The notes under the pieces were generated by a model. The model did not search any database and was not told the origin of the DNA. It saw nothing but the letters and a program-made list of their open reading frames with translations. A program made the position numbers and the translations under genes. Positions 1 through 8,132 of a stretch of 19,949 bases of DNA are shown in pieces; within the stretch, counting starts at the first letter, position 1; each line of letters begins with the position of its first letter. Location of the stretch: the NCBI GenBank assembly GCA_007121375.1, contig SKLX01000037.1:1-19949 (forward strand), written 5' to 3'. The DNA is from Bacillota bacterium. GTDB lineage: Bacteria; Bacillota; Dethiobacteria; SKNC01.

Positions 1-2910
1 GAAAAAGATTCCAGCCCAGTGGGAAATATTAAACTGGTAGTATATGGAGTTACTCCAGAAGGTGAAAAACAAATGATTGCTGGAGGAAATACCAATAACC
101 GTGGTTATAGCAGTATTGACCTTAGCCATGTGGATCAGGAGAAGTATCAAAAAATAGAAATTAAAGGCTGGGATGGTAAACATACCTTTCATGAAATAGA
201 TTTGGAGCACTACTTTGACTTCCCTGTTTTTGTTCCAATTCCTGATGATGATGATGAAGAGGTAAGAGAAAGGCCCCACGATATAACCAGCATCGATTTT
301 CCCGATGCAGAGGATCTGGAAAATGACCCTGATTCCTTTTCCTTCGAATCAGAGTCAAGGAATGGCACCCGTTGTATAAAGTCAAGACCAGATATATCAG
401 TAAGAAATTTTAATTTCAGCCAGCTGGTTCGTACCCAGGAATCCCAGCTGGTAGAACAGGATGCCAAAAATGCTGCCAGGAGAAACCGGGAAGCAGTAAC
501 AGCCCCTGTGCCCATGAGGGAAAAGGATAACCCTGGAGCCAACTTAAGTGTTGTCGGTGCTGACATTATTAGCGGTAAGATTATAAATTACCGGCAGTAC
601 TGGCAGCCCGTTGCCCAGGGTCTGGGTAAACTTCTTTATAGTCTGGCCCTGGCACCACGGGAAGAAATGAAAATAGCCATGATTGACTGGAGAAGAACCG
701 AAACAGCCAGATATAGGGAGGGTACTCGCTTTGGAGAAAGCTTGAGTGCTGATTTAAAAAGGGATACGACGGTTTCGGATATTGTAACCGGTAATATTGA
801 GGAACAAACATGGGGAGGCAGTGAAGCAGAGGCATCTACAGAAGCAAGTAACAAGCCAGGCTGGTTGTCTTACGTGGCGGGTGGAGTAGCTGGCTTTGCC
901 CTGGGAGGCCCTGCCGGGGCAGCCCTGGGGGTAGCCGCCGTACACTACGTCAGGCCTGATACAGGTGCTGATTCTTCTGCAGATATAAAGGCCTGGAATA
1001 ATGCCGTAAGGAACATTTCTGCCCAGGCTGTTCATAAGGCATCAGATACCATAAGGCAAAGGGCTTCAGCCGTCCGGGACTTGAGGTCTACGGTGATAAC
1101 TTCATCTACAGTAACCGAGCAGGAACACGTCAGGACAAGGACAATCAGAAACCAGAACCAGCATCATGCTATGACCATCCAGTACTACCAGGTTTTGGCC
1201 CACTACCGGGTAAAAACTGAGGCTGTCTCGGAACAGGATGTCTTGATGGTCCCCTATGCTATTGACCATGATATATTTGGTGACCTGCCACATTTTAACA
1301 AGTTTATTATTGACCCCCATAGTTTTGCTATTACCCGCTTTTGCTTGAAGTATCCTGAAGCTATTCGCCTGGTCCTTCCCCGGAACTTGAAGGGTGGAGT
1401 AGATGCACTTCAACGGTTGGTTTATGATAAGGATGAGTACGAAGATCCCCAAATAACAGCTTCTAGATGGGTAGTTTTCTGTAAAAAAGGCATGGATGAC
1501 AGTGTTAGCCTGGCCCTTAAGACACCCTACGGATTAATTCCCCTTAGGGCCAGGGACAGAAACCTGACCCTTTTTAGTTCTCCCAGGGTAGCCCTGGACC
1601 AGGTGGAGGGTATTCACCTGAACCTTGATATAAACCGTGTTATTTCCAAGCTTTCTCAATCTTCCTCCTCTAGCAGGTTAATGGATTATATATTTGGGCG
1701 AAATGAAGAGCAGCCTTTTAAAAGGGATATTGGCCCTATCCATTTGACTGCCTACCTGGATCCTTCCCGTTATCTTAGATCTAGCAGAAGAACCTACATT
1801 TTTAATGAAACAGAGGAGGGAACCTTTGATATTAATAATTCTGTACTTAGCCTTGATTTAGATCAAGCTAATCTCCAGGATATTATGAACAAGAGGGCAA
1901 CTCCCCAGGGGGCCGATTACGAAGCTGTTGAAAAAATGGTAATATGGATGCAGCAAAATCCCATGGTTGTCATGGAGGCTATCTGGTTGACAGAGGACTC
2001 CCATGAACGGGCTCTGCGCTTTGACAGGTTAAGATATGGTAACAAAGCCCTTCTTAATATAATTGAAAATCAGCCTTTGGGAGTTGACGGAAACTATGTG
2101 GCTTTTCGCCTGGCTCCCAACTTGAGGTTTTCTCCTCCCATTGATATGAGCAAAGTGCCTAAAATCAATTCCGTTATATCCGTACCTACGGATGGAGTTT
2201 TTGCTGAAACCTATCTTTCCTGTAATATAGCTACGGAAAAACGGGATATGACCAGGCAAATTGATGAATCAAAAGCCATGCCCTTTGCTGCTCCTGACAT
2301 CGAGCCCATCAGCACTGCCGTAAGAAGTGGTGCTGATATACCTGAGCCAACGGCTCTACCTTCCTCTATAATTAATTTGCAAAATGTACCTGACTTGCCG
2401 GGCACCAGTATGGGCAATATCCTGGAAGCTCTAAAAACTCCTTCTCCCTTCCATGATTTAAGCTTTGGTGGAGAAACCATGAAGGCGGTACAAACCTTGG
2501 CAGAAAAGGCACTGGAAGCAGATGCAGAAAAACAGAAGAAGATACTGGAAACTATAACCGAACTATCCAAGCTGGCTTCCCAGGTTGCCATGGCTTCCAT
2601 GGGTGTAAAGCCTCCAGGTTCTGGTAAAGATGATGGAGGAGCTGATTCCTCCGGAAAAGACTCTTCTGCAGGTAGCAGCAAGACTCCAGAAGCTAAAATG
2701 GCGGCTACTCTCCGGGAAACCAACCCGGACCTTATTCGCAATCATTACCTTGTAATCCAGGAAATCGTCGAAGAAGGCTTTATTAGCCTGGAGGAAGGAA
2801 CTGGCGTAATTAAAGCTTTGCTGGGACTTTTTAACGGTGCAGTAAGTGATGAAGTTGAAGAAGAAGTCGAGGAATCTGAAGATGCCACGGATGAAAATGC
2901 AGAGGAGTAA
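1..2910 (+). CDS. Large hypothetical protein with glycine-zipper membrane segment, 5' end outside the window
   Basis: The reading frame is open from base 1 and no ribosome binding site precedes the first in-window start (GTG at 19), so the true N-terminus probably lies off the left edge. At least 963 residues are visible. Numbered from that GTG, an acidic Asp/Glu patch lies near 76-82 and a charged segment runs to about 270. A Gly/Ala-rich hydrophobic stretch at about 284-311 (GGVAGFALGGPAGAALG) looks like a glycine zipper or membrane hairpin. A helical, Arg-rich region leads into a polar motif at about 378-398 (NQNQHHAMTIQYYQVLAHYR). I recall this motif type only from long uncharacterised bacterial proteins. 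The tail holds a predicted helix, a Gly/Ser/Lys linker (about 868-892) and a very acidic end. I do not recognise a function. A role at or in a membrane is inferred from the zipper only. The gene ends at a strong terminator. Confidence 0.8.
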   Translation, partial: EKDSSPVGNIKLVVYGVTPEGEKQMIAGGNTNNRGYSSIDLSHVDQEKYQKIEIKGWDGKHTFHEIDLEHYFDFPVFVPIPDDDDEEVRERPHDITSIDFPDAEDLENDPDSFSFESESRNGTRCIKSRPDISVRNFNFSQLVRTQESQLVEQDAKNAARRNREAVTAPVPMREKDNPGANLSVVGADIISGKIINYRQYWQPVAQGLGKLLYSLALAPREEMKIAMIDWRRTETARYREGTRFGESLSADLKRDTTVSDIVTGNIEEQTWGGSEAEASTEASNKPGWLSYVAGGVAGFALGGPAGAALGVAAVHYVRPDTGADSSADIKAWNNAVRNISAQAVHKASDTIRQRASAVRDLRSTVITSSTVTEQEHVRTRTIRNQNQHHAMTIQYYQVLAHYRVKTEAVSEQDVLMVPYAIDHDIFGDLPHFNKFIIDPHSFAITRFCLKYPEAIRLVLPRNLKGGVDALQRLVYDKDEYEDPQITASRWVVFCKKGMDDSVSLALKTPYGLIPLRARDRNLTLFSSPRVALDQVEGIHLNLDINRVISKLSQSSSSSRLMDYIFGRNEEQPFKRDIGPIHLTAYLDPSRYLRSSRRTYIFNETEEGTFDINNSVLSLDLDQANLQDIMNKRATPQGADYEAVEKMVIWMQQNPMVVMEAIWLTEDSHERALRFDRLRYGNKALLNIIENQPLGVDGNYVAFRLAPNLRFSPPIDMSKVPKINSVISVPTDGVFAETYLSCNIATEKRDMTRQIDESKAMPFAAPDIEPISTAVRSGADIPEPTALPSSIINLQNVPDLPGTSMGNILEALKTPSPFHDLSFGGETMKAVQTLAEKALEADAEKQKKILETITELSKLASQVAMASMGVKPPGSGKDDGGADSSGKDSSAGSSKTPEAKMAATLRETNPDLIRNHYLVIQEIVEEGFISLEEGTGVIKALLGLFNGAVSDEVEEEVEESEDATDENAEE

Positions 2911-2937
2911 AGAATATAAAAGATTTTATTAAAGCTT

Positions 2938-2970
2938 AAAAGGCCGGAAAAAAATTCCGGCCTTTTTCTT
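2938..2970. terminator. Bidirectional rho-independent terminator
   Basis: A perfect 12-bp stem (AAAAGGCCGGAA, 2938-2949; TTCCGGCCTTTT, 2955-2966) encloses a 5-nt A loop and is followed by a T-rich tail on the plus strand. Because the stem has A and T ends, the minus strand also carries a T run after it. It lies between the convergent gene ends at 2910 (plus) and 3008 (minus) and probably serves both. Confidence 0.9.
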
Positions 2971-3007
2971 TATTTCGGGATATCACCCCCGGGGCTATTA
3001 TCCTTTT

Positions 3008-3172
3008 TTATGGTGTTATAAATACTAATAAAATAAAAATGATGACTATGATTACAAAGAGGATGAACCTGGTTTTCATAGTTAACTCTTTGCCTGTAAG
3101 GGGAGTGTAAAAGAAATCTAAAAATAAAGAAATGGAAACAAATACTATTAGCAAAAATATATTATAATTCAT
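3008..3172 (-). CDS. Small two-helix membrane protein, 54 aa
   Basis: The start is the ATG at 3172 because GGGAGGG lies 5 nt upstream. The longer frame back to 3205 adds 11 charged residues without a ribosome binding site. The product has two hydrophobic helices, about residues 4-20 (IFLLIVFVSISLFLDFF) and 35-53 (TRFILFVIIVIIFILLVFI). They are joined by a short polar loop (TPLTGKELTMK). The two helices make a small hairpin membrane protein likely. It lies 65 nt downstream of lepA on the same strand with no clear terminator between, so it may be read through from lepA. I recognise no family, and a function cannot be given. The good ribosome binding site and clear hydrophobic pattern support a real gene. 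Confidence 0.6.
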   Translation of the reverse strand: MNYNIFLLIVFVSISLFLDFFYTPLTGKELTMKTRFILFVIIVIIFILLVFITP

Positions 3173-3237
3173 AAAAACCCTCCCGTCTTTTTCCCTGGCC
3201 CGCACAATTAAGTTGTTTATTTTATAATTAATACCCT

Positions 3238-5061
3238 TTAATCCTTTACACTTAAAACGGCCATAAAGGCTTCCTGGGGAATTTCTACACTGCCCACCTG
3301 CTTCAAACGCCTTTTACCCTTCCTCTGCTTTTCCAGGAGTTTCCGCTTGCGGGTAACATCCCCCCCGTAACACTTGTCGATGACATTCTTCCGCAGGGCT
3401 TTAATTGTTTCCCGGGAAATAACCTTGTTCCCGATAGCAGCCTGGAGAGGAATATCAAATAGATGGCGGGGAATAACTTCTTTAAGCTTGTTAATCATAT
3501 CTTTTCCCCGCTGGTAAGCCCGGTCCTGGTGGGCTATAAAGGACAGGGCATCTACTTTTTCCTGGTTTATGAGAATATCTACCATAACCAGGGGAGAAGT
3601 AAAATAACCCAGGTACTCATAATCCAGGGAGGCATAACCTCTGCTCCTGGTCTTTAGAAGATCAAAAAAATCATAAACTATCTCGGCCAGGGGGAGGCTG
3701 TAGGTCAGGGTTGCCCTCCCTGAATCCAGGTATTCCATATTTTCAAACTTACCCCTTTTTTCTTCACAAAGTTCCATTACGCTGCCAATGTATTCTCCCG
3801 GCACCAGGATACTGGCCCGAACAAAGGGTTCTTCAATCCTTTCTATCTCCCCTATCCCGGGGAAATTGGCCGGATTATCAATGTACTGGACTTCTCCCTC
3901 CTTGCGGGTAACCCGGTAGGCCACATTGGGAGCGGTAACCAGAAGGTCCAGGTCATACTCCCTCTCCAATCGTTCCTGGACAATTTCCATATGCAGCAGG
4001 CCTAAAAAGCCGCACCGAAAACCAAATCCCAGGGCTGCAGAGTTTTCTGGCTCATAAGTCAGGGCAGCATCATTTAATTTTAGTTTTTCCAGGGCTTCCC
4101 GGAGATCTTCAAACTGGGCATTATCCAGGGGAAAAAGCCCGCAAAAAACCATAGGAGTGGCAGGCTTGTAACCCGGGAGAGGAGAAGTAGCCGGGTTATC
4201 GATATTAGTAATGGTGTCTCCTACCTGAGCTTCATCAACAGCTTTAACGCCCGCTATAACATAGCCTACTTCTCCCGAGGTGAGGACTTCTACGGGAGTC
4301 ATGATGGGACGAAATATCCCAATTTCACTGATTTCAAAGACTTTTCCCGTATTCATGAATTTAATCTTATCTCCCTTCCCCAGGGCACCCTCCTTAACCC
4401 GGGTATAGGCAATAACACCCCGGTAAAGATCGTAATGGGAATCAAACACCAGGGCCCTCAAGGGAGCATCATCAGCATCTTCCGGAGGCGGCACCCTGTC
4501 CACCACTGCTTCCAGCACTTCTTCTATTCCTACCCCTTCCTTGGCGGAGGTTAATATGGCCCTGGAGTCCTCCAGGCCCAGCAGGTCCTCCAGCTCCTTC
4601 TTTACCTTTTCCGGATCCGCATTGGGAAGGTCTATTTTATTGATCACGGGTATTATCTCCAGCTCATGCTCCAGGGCTAACAAGGTATTGGCCAGGGTCT
4701 GGGCTTCAATACCCTGGGCGGCATCCACCACCAGGAGGGCCCCTTCACAGGCCGCCAGGCTCCGGGATACCTCATAGCTGAAATCCACATGGCCCGGGGT
4801 ATCTATCAGGTTCAGAACGTATTCTCCTCCCCCTTCAGGCCGGTAAACCAGGCGCACCGCCTGGAGCTTGATGGTTATACCCCTTTCCCTTTCCAGGTCC
4901 ATCTGGTCCAGGACCTGATCCTTCATTTCCCGGCTGGTAAGGGTCCCCGTCTTTTCCAGGAGCCGGTCCGCCAGGGTGGACTTTCCGTGGTCTATATGGG
5001 CTATTATGCAAAAATTCCTTATATTTTTTCCTTTGATGTCCTTATCTCCTCTACTTTTCAT
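3238..5061 (-). CDS. lepA: Elongation factor 4 (LepA), translational GTPase
   Basis: LepA is a ribosome-associated GTPase related to EF-G that acts on stalled or mispositioned ribosomes. Numbered from the ATG at 5061 (607 aa), G1 is AHIDHGKST (21-29), G3 is DTPGHVDF (87-94) with the conserved histidine, and G4 is NKID (141-144). The LepA-type C-terminal domain follows, with FGFRCGFLGLLHMEI and a Lys/Arg-rich end. Length matches the family (about 600 aa). The start at 5061 has AGGAGAGG 11 nt upstream and gives an N-terminus of usual length. An ATG at 5088 (GGAG, 8 nt) and a TTG at 5094 remain possible, but they lie almost at the predicted transcription start. A promoter is visible at 5109-5138. 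LepA is often near spoIIP, gpr or rpsT in Firmicutes, and none of these is here. Confidence 0.97.
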   Translation of the reverse strand: MKSRGDKDIKGKNIRNFCIIAHIDHGKSTLADRLLEKTGTLTSREMKDQVLDQMDLERERGITIKLQAVRLVYRPEGGGEYVLNLIDTPGHVDFSYEVSRSLAACEGALLVVDAAQGIEAQTLANTLLALEHELEIIPVINKIDLPNADPEKVKKELEDLLGLEDSRAILTSAKEGVGIEEVLEAVVDRVPPPEDADDAPLRALVFDSHYDLYRGVIAYTRVKEGALGKGDKIKFMNTGKVFEISEIGIFRPIMTPVEVLTSGEVGYVIAGVKAVDEAQVGDTITNIDNPATSPLPGYKPATPMVFCGLFPLDNAQFEDLREALEKLKLNDAALTYEPENSAALGFGFRCGFLGLLHMEIVQERLEREYDLDLLVTAPNVAYRVTRKEGEVQYIDNPANFPGIGEIERIEEPFVRASILVPGEYIGSVMELCEEKRGKFENMEYLDSGRATLTYSLPLAEIVYDFFDLLKTRSRGYASLDYEYLGYFTSPLVMVDILINQEKVDALSFIAHQDRAYQRGKDMINKLKEVIPRHLFDIPLQAAIGNKVISRETIKALRKNVIDKCYGGDVTRKRKLLEKQRKGKRRLKQVGSVEIPQEAFMAVLSVKD

Positions 5062-5108
5062 TAAATGTTTTTCCTCTCCTGTAAACATAATCAATTCTCC
5101 AATAACTT

Positions 5109-5138
5109 ATTATAGCACCAGGTTAAAGGTTAATACAA
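5109..5138 (-). promoter_or_regulatory. Sigma-A-type promoter of lepA with extended -10
   Basis: Read on the minus strand: -35 TTGTAT (5133-5138), an 18-nt spacer and -10 TATAAT (5109-5114). TG lies one base upstream of the -10, so this is an extended -10. The predicted start near 5102 leaves a short leader of about 40 nt before the ATG at 5061. Confidence 0.65.
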
Positions 5139-5143
5139 CCTTT
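5125..5143. promoter_or_regulatory. Perfect 7-5-7 palindrome over the lepA -35 box, possible operator
   Basis: AAAGGTT-AATAC-AACCTTT is a perfect inverted repeat whose centre and right arm cover the -35 hexamer. The position fits a repressor site. It has no T run, so it is a poor terminator for the gene upstream. No cognate regulator can be named. Confidence 0.4.
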
Positions 5144-5182
5144 ACAGAAAATCACCCCTAAAGGACCAGGAAAAGAAGTTAT

Positions 5183-5416
5183 TTAGTGCCTCCAGTGGAT
5201 CCTTGCCTTCTTTAAAAACTCCTTCACTTCATTTCGGTGCTCTATATGTTCTTTAGCTGCTTCCCTCAATTTTTCCACCAGCAGGGGATTTTCCATGGGC
5301 TCTTTAAGCCGGGGCATCCCCTTGGCATACTCCACCACACTGTCTGCCGTTACTTCCTTGCCGTACCTTTCCAGCCGCTTAATTATTAAGTCCGCCAGAT
5401 AGTCCGAAAACTTCAT
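5183..5416 (-). CDS. Small hypothetical protein, 77 aa
   Basis: The ATG at 5416 has GGGGAGG 9 nt upstream, a strong ribosome binding site. The product is soluble, highly charged and probably all-helical. It has two amphipathic stretches, about residues 1-30 (KFSDYLADLIIKRLERYGKEV) and 45-72, with a proline-containing break (MPRLKEPMENP) between. There is no signal peptide, cysteine or known catalytic motif. It begins 44 nt after the adenine deaminase stop on the same strand and is probably co-transcribed with it, while lepA downstream has its own promoter. I recognise no family. The charge pattern could suit a small nucleic-acid- or protein-binding adaptor, but that is a guess. Confidence 0.65.
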   Translation of the reverse strand: MKFSDYLADLIIKRLERYGKEVTADSVVEYAKGMPRLKEPMENPLLVEKLREAAKEHIEHRNEVKEFLKKARIHWRH

Positions 5417-5460
5417 CTTAATTTACCTCCCCTTACCAAATATTTTACCCCAGGTTAATC

Positions 5461-7182
5461 CTAAAAGCAAAGTTCCACAAACTTAAATTCCTCCACATCC
5501 ACCAACCCCCGGTCTGTTATCCTCAAGTGAGGTATCACGGGAAGGGCTAAAAAGGACATGGTCATAAAGGGAGAGGGAAGCTGACATCCTATCTGCCGGG
5601 CTGTCTCCAGGAGTCTTTCATGACGAGCCGCTACTACCTCTACCTCCTCCTGGGACATAAGACCCGCCAAAGGCAGGGGTAAATCGGCCAGGACCTCTCC
5701 CCCGGAAACCACGGCCAGCCCTCCTCCCATTTCTGCTATCCTGAGGGCTGCCGCCTCCATGTCTTCTTCCTGGCCTATTAAAATGAGGTTGTGACTGTCA
5801 TGGGCCACGGTAGAAGCCAGGGCTCCCTCCAGGGGGCCAAAACCTTTAACCAAACCTAAGGCTATATTACCATTTTTCCCATATCTTTCTACCACTGCTA
5901 CCTGATTAATATCTTTATCCTCCAGGACTTCTTCCGGAGAAACCAGCAGACTTGAAGTTAAAATCTGGCGGGGGAAAACTTGTATAACCCGAACCCGGCA
6001 GGCCGATGAAGGCACTTCTACTGACAATTTACCCTTTAAACTGGGGAGCTTAACCGTCTCCATCAGTTTCTTTTCCCTGGGGGTTACCTTATTCCCTATC
6101 TTCTTTTCTGCCTCCCACAGGATTTCTCCCCCCTGGACCACCAGCTTGCCCCTTTTAAAAACTTTTTCCACCTGGAAATCCTGGAGGTTATTTACCACCA
6201 CCAGGTCCCCCTGGTATCCCGGGGCCACAGCACCCAATTCGGAGAGCCTGTAATGGGTAGCAGGGTTTATGGTAACCATCTTTATCCCTAAAACCGGATC
6301 CAGCCCGGCAGCAACCCCTTTTCGTAAAATCTGGTCCACTTCTCCCTCGTAGAGCAGATCCCCCGGGTGCCGATCATCACAGCAAAACATTATATGGGGT
6401 GAGTTCTTCTCATTAATTAACGGCAGCAGGTCCAAGAGGTTCCTGGCAGCAGAACCTTCCCGAATAAGGACTTTCATGCCCAGCCTAAGTTTTCCCAGGG
6501 CCTCCTCCACCCGGGTGCATTCATGATCCGTGGTTATTCCGGAACTAATATATGCATTTAACTCCCTACCTTCCAGGAGAGGAGCATGTCCGTCTATCAG
6601 TTTACCCATTTTCCGGGCTGCCCTTAGCCTGGCCATTACCTGGGGGTCCTGGAAACAAACCCCGGGAAAGTTCATCATTTCCCCCAGGGCAGGACTTTCC
6701 CCGTATAACTTAAAAGCCTCTTCAATTTCTTCCTGGGAAAAATGTCCACCCGTCGTTTCCATGTGGGTAGCAGGAACACAGGAAGGAATGGTATAGTATA
6801 TATCCAGGGGCAGGCCCCGGGAGGCCTCCAGCATATATAATAGACCTTCCATACCGGCAGCATTCACTATTTCATGGGGATCAGCCACCACCGCCGTGGT
6901 GCCGTGAAGAAGGGCTGCCCGGGCAAAATTTTCAGGATTGAGCATGGTGCTTTCCAGGTGAATGTGGGCATCAATCAGGCCCGGGATAAGATACTTCCCT
7001 TGAAGGTCCAAAACTTCTTCCCCTTGAATGTAATCCCCCACCCCGGCTATCCATCCATTCTTTAAAGCCACATTAGCCTCCAGGACTTCTCCTGTAAAAA
7101 CATTAACCACCAGGGCATTTTTCAACAAAAGGTCAGGGAGAACTTCTCCCCTGGCCACTTTAATAATTGCCTCCCTTTCCAT
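5461..7182 (-). CDS. ade: Adenine deaminase (Ade family, amidohydrolase fold)
   Basis: Converts adenine to hypoxanthine and ammonia in purine salvage, in the cytoplasm. The 573-aa length is usual for the bacterial Ade family. The metal-site motifs are in order: LIDAHIHLEST (H73, H75), ADPHEIVNAAG (101-110), LGEMMNFPG (E168), DGHAP (H199), TTDHE (H220) and CCDDRHPGD (267-275, D269/D270). A family-typical C-terminal domain includes VAHDSHNLI. The ATG at 7182 is preceded by GGGGGA. A promoter candidate lies at 7242-7270. No purine riboswitch was recognised in the roughly 60-nt leader, though I could only look by eye. The gene is followed closely by the 77-aa gene. No other purine gene is in view. 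Confidence 0.96.
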   Translation of the reverse strand: MEREAIIKVARGEVLPDLLLKNALVVNVFTGEVLEANVALKNGWIAGVGDYIQGEEVLDLQGKYLIPGLIDAHIHLESTMLNPENFARAALLHGTTAVVADPHEIVNAAGMEGLLYMLEASRGLPLDIYYTIPSCVPATHMETTGGHFSQEEIEEAFKLYGESPALGEMMNFPGVCFQDPQVMARLRAARKMGKLIDGHAPLLEGRELNAYISSGITTDHECTRVEEALGKLRLGMKVLIREGSAARNLLDLLPLINEKNSPHIMFCCDDRHPGDLLYEGEVDQILRKGVAAGLDPVLGIKMVTINPATHYRLSELGAVAPGYQGDLVVVNNLQDFQVEKVFKRGKLVVQGGEILWEAEKKIGNKVTPREKKLMETVKLPSLKGKLSVEVPSSACRVRVIQVFPRQILTSSLLVSPEEVLEDKDINQVAVVERYGKNGNIALGLVKGFGPLEGALASTVAHDSHNLILIGQEEDMEAAALRIAEMGGGLAVVSGGEVLADLPLPLAGLMSQEEVEVVAARHERLLETARQIGCQLPSPFMTMSFLALPVIPHLRITDRGLVDVEEFKFVELCF

Positions 7183-7241
7183 AAATCGATTCCCCCTTTT
7201 ATTTTCCTGCCCTTACCTGGTATAAACCCTTAGCCCTAACC

Positions 7242-7270
7242 CTTATAATATGTTAAAATAGGAAAAACAA
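7242..7270 (-). promoter_or_regulatory. Candidate promoter of ade
   Basis: On the minus strand: -35 TTGTTT (7265-7270), a 17-nt spacer and -10 TATAAG (7242-7247). The start site would be about 55 nt before the ade ATG. The -35 lies within the edge of the Mut7-C remnant. A TATAAT on the plus strand (7244-7249) overlaps the -10 but lacks a good -35. Confidence 0.45.
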
Positions 7271-7465
7271 TGTTCAGAAAACCGCCTCCCGCCAAAGGTC
7301 CGGGAATATTATAACAGGTTTCACAGGTGTGAAAACTGCCACCGAGTTTACTGGGAGGGGACCCACTATGAGCAGATGAAAGAATTTGTTGACAAGATTC
7401 GAAGGGAGGAAAAACCCCTTGCAGGAAAAAAACATCCTTTTAACCAGTCGGCCGGGAATGGGTAA
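7262..7465 (+). pseudogene. Remnant of a Mut7-C/zinc-ribbon protein (C-terminal fragment only)
   Basis: Frame 2 opens after a TAG at 7259 and reads RLPPKVREYYNRFHRCENC then HRVYWEGTHYEQMKEFVDK (about 7283-7396). This is recognisable as the end of the Mut7-C (PIN-like RNase) family, whose zinc ribbon typically ends C-x2-C-G-R-x-Y-W-x-G-(S/T)-H-(Y/W). No start codon precedes the zinc-ribbon part: the first ATG is at 7376, after the motif. The PIN-like catalytic domain and the first Cys pair are missing, apart from one lone cysteine at 7271. Recognisable codons end near 7410, and the frame then runs into the following NTPase gene and stops at 7465. It is read as a 5'-deleted pseudogene whose 3' end now supplies the ribosome binding site of the NTPase. 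The match rests on memory of the family, not on a search. Confidence 0.7.
7404..7410 (+). promoter_or_regulatory. Ribosome binding site that fixes the NTPase start
   Basis: GGGAGGA lies 8 nt before the TTG at 7419. This favours the TTG over the upstream TTG codons at 7386 and 7389, which have no such site. It sits inside the tail of the Mut7-C remnant. Confidence 0.75.
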
Positions 7466-7952
7466 AACCACTGTATTGATTAAATTATCTCAACTATTAA
7501 AAAATGAGGCCGCAGGCTTTTATACCCGGGAGATTCGCCAGCATAACCGCCGCCAGGGCTTTGAAATAGTATCTTTAAAGGGAAAAAGTAAAGTTTTGGC
7601 CCATGTAGATTTTCCCTCCTCCCGGTACCGGGTAAGTAAGTACGGAGTTAAACCGGAAAACCTGGAGGAATTCCTGGCAGAAATAAAGGAAGTCCTGGAT
7701 AATAAAGAAAGTAAATGCCTCCTTATAGATGAAATCGGGAAAATGGAACTTTTCAATGAAAAGTTCAAGGAAAGGGTAGAGGAGGCTGTAGATTCAAGGC
7801 TGCCTGTAATTGCCACCATCATGTCTAAGAAAGACCCTTTCTGCGATGCTTTAAAAAAGCGCCCCGATGTCAAAGTTATTGAAGTAACAGGGGATAACAG
7901 GGATGACCTCCCCCAGTATCTTTATAAGTGGGTAAAATCCCTATACTCTTAA
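7419..7952 (+). CDS. THEP1-type nucleoside-triphosphatase (NTPase_1 family)
   Basis: THEP1 proteins are small P-loop NTPases that hydrolyse ATP, GTP and other NTPs in vitro; the cellular role is unclear. From the TTG at 7419 the product is 177 aa, typical for the family, and starts MQEKNILLTSRPGMGKTT, as these proteins usually do. The P-loop is residues 10-17, with Ser10 where GxxxxGK(T/S) expects glycine. The family segment GFYTREIRQHNRRQGFEI lies at about 33-50, and Walker B is LLIDEIGKMEL (101-111). The longer frame to 7386 adds 11 residues of the Mut7-C remnant region and lacks a ribosome binding site. A weak hairpin follows the stop. No promoter of its own is evident on the plus strand, and it may once have been co-transcribed with the Mut7-C gene. 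Confidence 0.9.
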   Translation: MQEKNILLTSRPGMGKTTVLIKLSQLLKNEAAGFYTREIRQHNRRQGFEIVSLKGKSKVLAHVDFPSSRYRVSKYGVKPENLEEFLAEIKEVLDNKESKCLLIDEIGKMELFNEKFKERVEEAVDSRLPVIATIMSKKDPFCDALKKRPDVKVIEVTGDNRDDLPQYLYKWVKSLYS

Positions 7953-7974
7953 TTTCGACGAAACGAAATTTTTT
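7951..7974 (+). terminator. Weak terminator-like hairpin after the NTPase gene
   Basis: AATTTCG (7951-7957) pairs with CGAAATT (7964-7970) around a 6-nt loop, and TTTT follows. The 7-bp, AT-rich stem begins within the stop codon. It is plausible but weak. Confidence 0.45.
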
Positions 7975-8046
7975 CCTTTACTATAAATATTTCTTAATTC
8001 TCTCCGCCATACATTACCTTTACCTCAGCTCAACCCTTTCACTTTT

Positions 8047-8074
8047 TTTACACAAAATCAAAGGGTTATATTTA
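8047..8074 (+). promoter_or_regulatory. Possible promoter of the amidase-CBS-mttB operon
   Basis: TTTACA (8047-8052) and TATTTA (8069-8074) are 16 nt apart in the 180-nt gap before the hydrolase gene. The hexamers are only partly consensus. No other strong candidate was seen in the gap. Confidence 0.3.
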
Positions 8075-8132
8075 TGAACATAGAAACATATTAAGGAGAA
8101 TAAGGAACCCAAAAGCAAGGGAGGTAAATATC

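Noticed and set aside
2211..2741. Minus-strand open frame of 176 codons inside the large left gene
   Set aside because: It lies fully antisense to a longer frame with normal protein composition. Its product is low-complexity Ser/Pro-rich and matches nothing.
3173..3205. N-terminal extension of the small membrane protein to 3205
   Set aside because: The internal ATG at 3172 has a strong ribosome binding site; the extension would place charged residues in front and contains that site.
5125..5143. Palindrome before lepA as a terminator of the 77-aa gene
   Set aside because: There is no T run after the repeat on the minus strand, and it overlaps the lepA promoter.
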